Assembly (NCBI GenBank): GCA_016715325.1
Contig: JADKAL010000003.1
Location: 248,001 to 312,000 of the forward strand
Source of the DNA: Methylococcaceae bacterium
Lineage (GTDB): Bacteria; Pseudomonadota; Gammaproteobacteria; Methylococcales; Methylomonadaceae
Direction of reading: 5' to 3'
Length of the DNA: 64,000 bases
Under the pieces are notes generated by a model, which saw nothing but the letters and a program-made list of their open reading frames with translations, was not told where the DNA came from and did no database searches. This document shows, piece after piece, positions 62,375 through 64,000 of the stretch (position 1 is the first letter of the stretch; the number at the start of each line of letters is the position of its first letter). The translations under genes and the position numbers were made by a program.

Positions 62375-64000
62375 TTACAATACTCGTTTAACTTCCGTGC
62401 GTTCAAATACTTCGATTTGATCGCCCACACGGACATCGTTGTAATTTTTTACGCCGATACCGCAATCCATCCCCATTTTAACTTCGTTGACATCGTCTTT
62501 ATAACGGCGCAACGATTCTAATTGGCCTTCATAAATCACCACGTTTTCTCGCAATACGCGGATCGGCAGATTACGTTTGACATAGCCGTCAACCACCATA
62601 CAGCCGGCAATTGCGCCGAATTTAGGCGATTTGAAGACGTCGCGTACTTCGGCAAGACCGACAATTTGCTCCTTGATTTCGGGCGCCATCATGCCGCTGA
62701 TGGATTTTTTGACCTCGTCGATTGCTTCGTAAATGATGCTGTAGTAATGCAGATCGACGCCTTTTTCTTCGATTAAGCGGCGCGCGGTTGCATCCGCTCT
62801 GACGTTAAAGCCCATCAGAATCGCATTTGAAGCAAGGGCAAGGTTGACATCGCTTTCGTTGATGCCGCCGACCCCGCCGTAAACGACTTTGACTTCGACT
62901 TCTTCGGTTGATAAGTCGATCAAAGAACCGCGCAAGGCTTCCAAACTGCCTTGTACATCGGTTTTTAGCACCAGATTGACACTAGCGATTTCGCCTGCAG
63001 CCATTCTTGAGAAAACTTCGTCCAGTTTAGATGCACTTTGTGCGGCATGTTTGGTAAACCGTTTACGGTCTTCACGGTGTTTAGCCAAATCTTTGGCCAC
63101 TCTTTCGTTCTGCACGACAAGGAATTCATCACCCGCATAAGGTGTTCCCGACAGTCCCAAGATTTCAACCGGAACGGAAGGCCCTGCTTCTTTAATAGCT
63201 TTGCCGTTCTCGTTGAACATGGCGCGTACTCGACCGAATTCATGACCACATAGGACCATTTGTCCGCTTTCAAGCGTCCCTTTTTGGACTAATATGGTTG
63301 CAACAGCGCCGCGGCCTTTGTCTAATCTTGACTCAATAACGAGACCTGACGCCGCACCTTCGGTTGGCGCCTTGAGTTCTAGGATTTCGGTTTGCACGAT
63401 AAGCGCTTCGATGAGGTCGTCGATACCTTCACCGGTTTTGGCTGAAATTTTAAGGAATTGCACATCGCCGCCCCATTCTTCAGGGATGACGTTAATATTC
63501 GCTAATTCCTGCATGACTTTTTCAGGGTTGGCGTCCGCTTTATCGATTTTATTCATTGCAACAATGATCGGCACATTCGCTGCTCTCGCATGATCGACCG
63601 CTTCTTTCGTTTGCGGCATCACGCCGTCATCGGCTGCAACCACTACGATAACTACGTCGGTCACATCGGCACCTCTGGCTCGCATGGCGGTAAAGGCGGC
63701 GTGGCCCGGCGTATCCAGAAATGTTACTGAACCGTGGTCTGTTTTTACCTGATAAGCGCCGATATGCTGGGTAATCCCGCCCGCTTCACCGGCAGCCACA
63801 CGTGTTTTACGGATGTAGTCGAGTAACGAAGTTTTACCGTGATCGACGTGTCCCATAATGGTGACAATCGGCGCTCTCGGGACGGAAACGCGAGTGTCGT
63901 CCTCTTGCTGCGCTTCCGCCAAGAGTTCTTGTTCGAAATCGTCGTCATTTTGAAGAATCGCTTTATGCCCCATCTCTTCTACCAGGATCGCCGCGGTTTC
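62375..64000 (-). CDS. infB: translation initiation factor IF-2, C-terminal part (5' end outside window)
   Basis: GTPase that brings initiator fMet-tRNA to the 30S subunit. The frame runs off the right edge, with 541 residues visible; the N-terminal domains lie outside. The G domain has G1 [10 protein letters not shown]2 [11 protein letters not shown]3 DTPGHAAF, G4 NKIDK and G5 SAKTGEGID. Domains II ([20 protein letters not shown]), III and IV ([22 protein letters not shown]) follow. The internal ATG at 63973 is preceded by open frame and is not the true start. Operon with rbfA, truB, rpsO and pnp. Confidence 0.97.
   Translation of the reverse strand, partial: ETAAILVEEMGHKAILQNDDDFEQELLAEAQQEDDTRVSVPRAPIVTIMGHVDHGKTSLLDYIRKTRVAAGEAGGITQHIGAYQVKTDHGSVTFLDTPGHAAFTAMRARGADVTDVVIVVVAADDGVMPQTKEAVDHARAANVPIIVAMNKIDKADANPEKVMQELANINVIPEEWGGDVQFLKISAKTGEGIDDLIEALIVQTEILELKAPTEGAASGLVIESRLDKGRGAVATILVQKGTLESGQMVLCGHEFGRVRAMFNENGKAIKEAGPSVPVEILGLSGTPYAGDEFLVVQNERVAKDLAKHREDRKRFTKHAAQSASKLDEVFSRMAAGEIASVNLVLKTDVQGSLEALRGSLIDLSTEEVEVKVVYGGVGGINESDVNLALASNAILMGFNVRADATARRLIEEKGVDLHYYSIIYEAIDEVKKSISGMMAPEIKEQIVGLAEVRDVFKSPKFGAIAGCMVVDGYVKRNLPIRVLRENVVIYEGQLESLRRYKDDVNEVKMGMDCGIGVKNYNDVRVGDQIEVFERTEVKRVL

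Noticed and set aside
62965..63273. Minus- and plus-strand ORFs inside infB
   Set aside because: Out-of-frame shadows of IF-2; no independent signals.
1..64000. CRISPR array, prophage or defence island
   Set aside because: No regularly spaced repeats, cas genes, phage structural genes or restriction genes were seen. The HerA-like ATPase has no NurA or defence partner beside it.

Overview
The window looks like chromosomal DNA of a gammaproteobacterium. The core gene orders era-recO-pdxJ and infB-rbfA-truB-rpsO-pnp support this. The overall style (phosphatase and porin types, a DUF2341-ExbB fusion, a giant TpsA, abundant small palindromic intergenic repeats) makes a type I methanotroph (Methylococcales) my best guess. 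That placement is inference only; no methane-oxidation gene lies in the window.

Layout. 1-2.9 kb: the end of era, then recO, pdxJ and a PP2C phosphatase as one tight operon. 2.9-4.6 kb (minus): a receiver-less sigma54 activator behind a TauE/SafE-type membrane protein. 4.8-9.1 kb: an AEC transporter, a cinA whose C-terminal amidase domain looks dead, and uup. 9.2-9.8 kb: tRNA-Ser(GGA) followed by eroded mobile DNA and a 171-bp inverted-repeat element. 9.9-13.9 kb (minus): an envelope-lipid set of lplT, an LpxH-like phosphoesterase and a fused PlsC+GNAT acyltransferase that resembles the ornithine-lipid synthase OlsF. 14.3-45.8 kb: a phosphate-scavenging and secretion region. It holds a glycerophosphodiesterase, PhoD, a PhoX-like DUF839 phosphatase, a PQQ-type propeller protein, a PstS-like binding protein, a TpsB/TpsA two-partner secretion pair (TpsA is 3462 aa), a DUF2341-LamG-ExbB fusion, ExbD, TonB, a porin, a coiled-coil periplasmic protein, a CorA-like transporter and a pyruvate-kinase-like enzyme. 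46-52 kb: tsaB, a DinG/YoaA helicase, and feoABC behind a Fur-box-like site. 52-58 kb: a HerA-like ATPase, a MATE pump, prfC and an L,D-transpeptidase. 58.5-64 kb (minus): pnp, rpsO, truB, rbfA and the 3' part of infB.

The most interesting system is the 14-45 kb region. Two or more 7-bp Pho-box repeats (CTGTCAT-like, 11-bp period) lie before phoD, phoX, tpsB, the exbB-exbD-tonB-porin operon and the pyruvate-kinase-like gene, and in most cases a -10-like hexamer follows 10 bp after the last repeat. I infer a PhoB-driven regulon that couples extracellular phosphatases and a phosphate-binding protein to a giant secreted adhesin with its own dedicated TonB-ExbB-ExbD motor and porin. It resembles the phosphate-controlled PdtA/PdtB system of Pseudomonas aeruginosa.

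Two cautions. First, four genes appear broken by a -1 frameshift, each explained by loss of one base in an A or T run. That pattern fits sequencing error better than real decay. Second, at least four short inverted-repeat elements of one family (GATyCGG...ends) occupy intergenic gaps and share outer ends although their cores differ.
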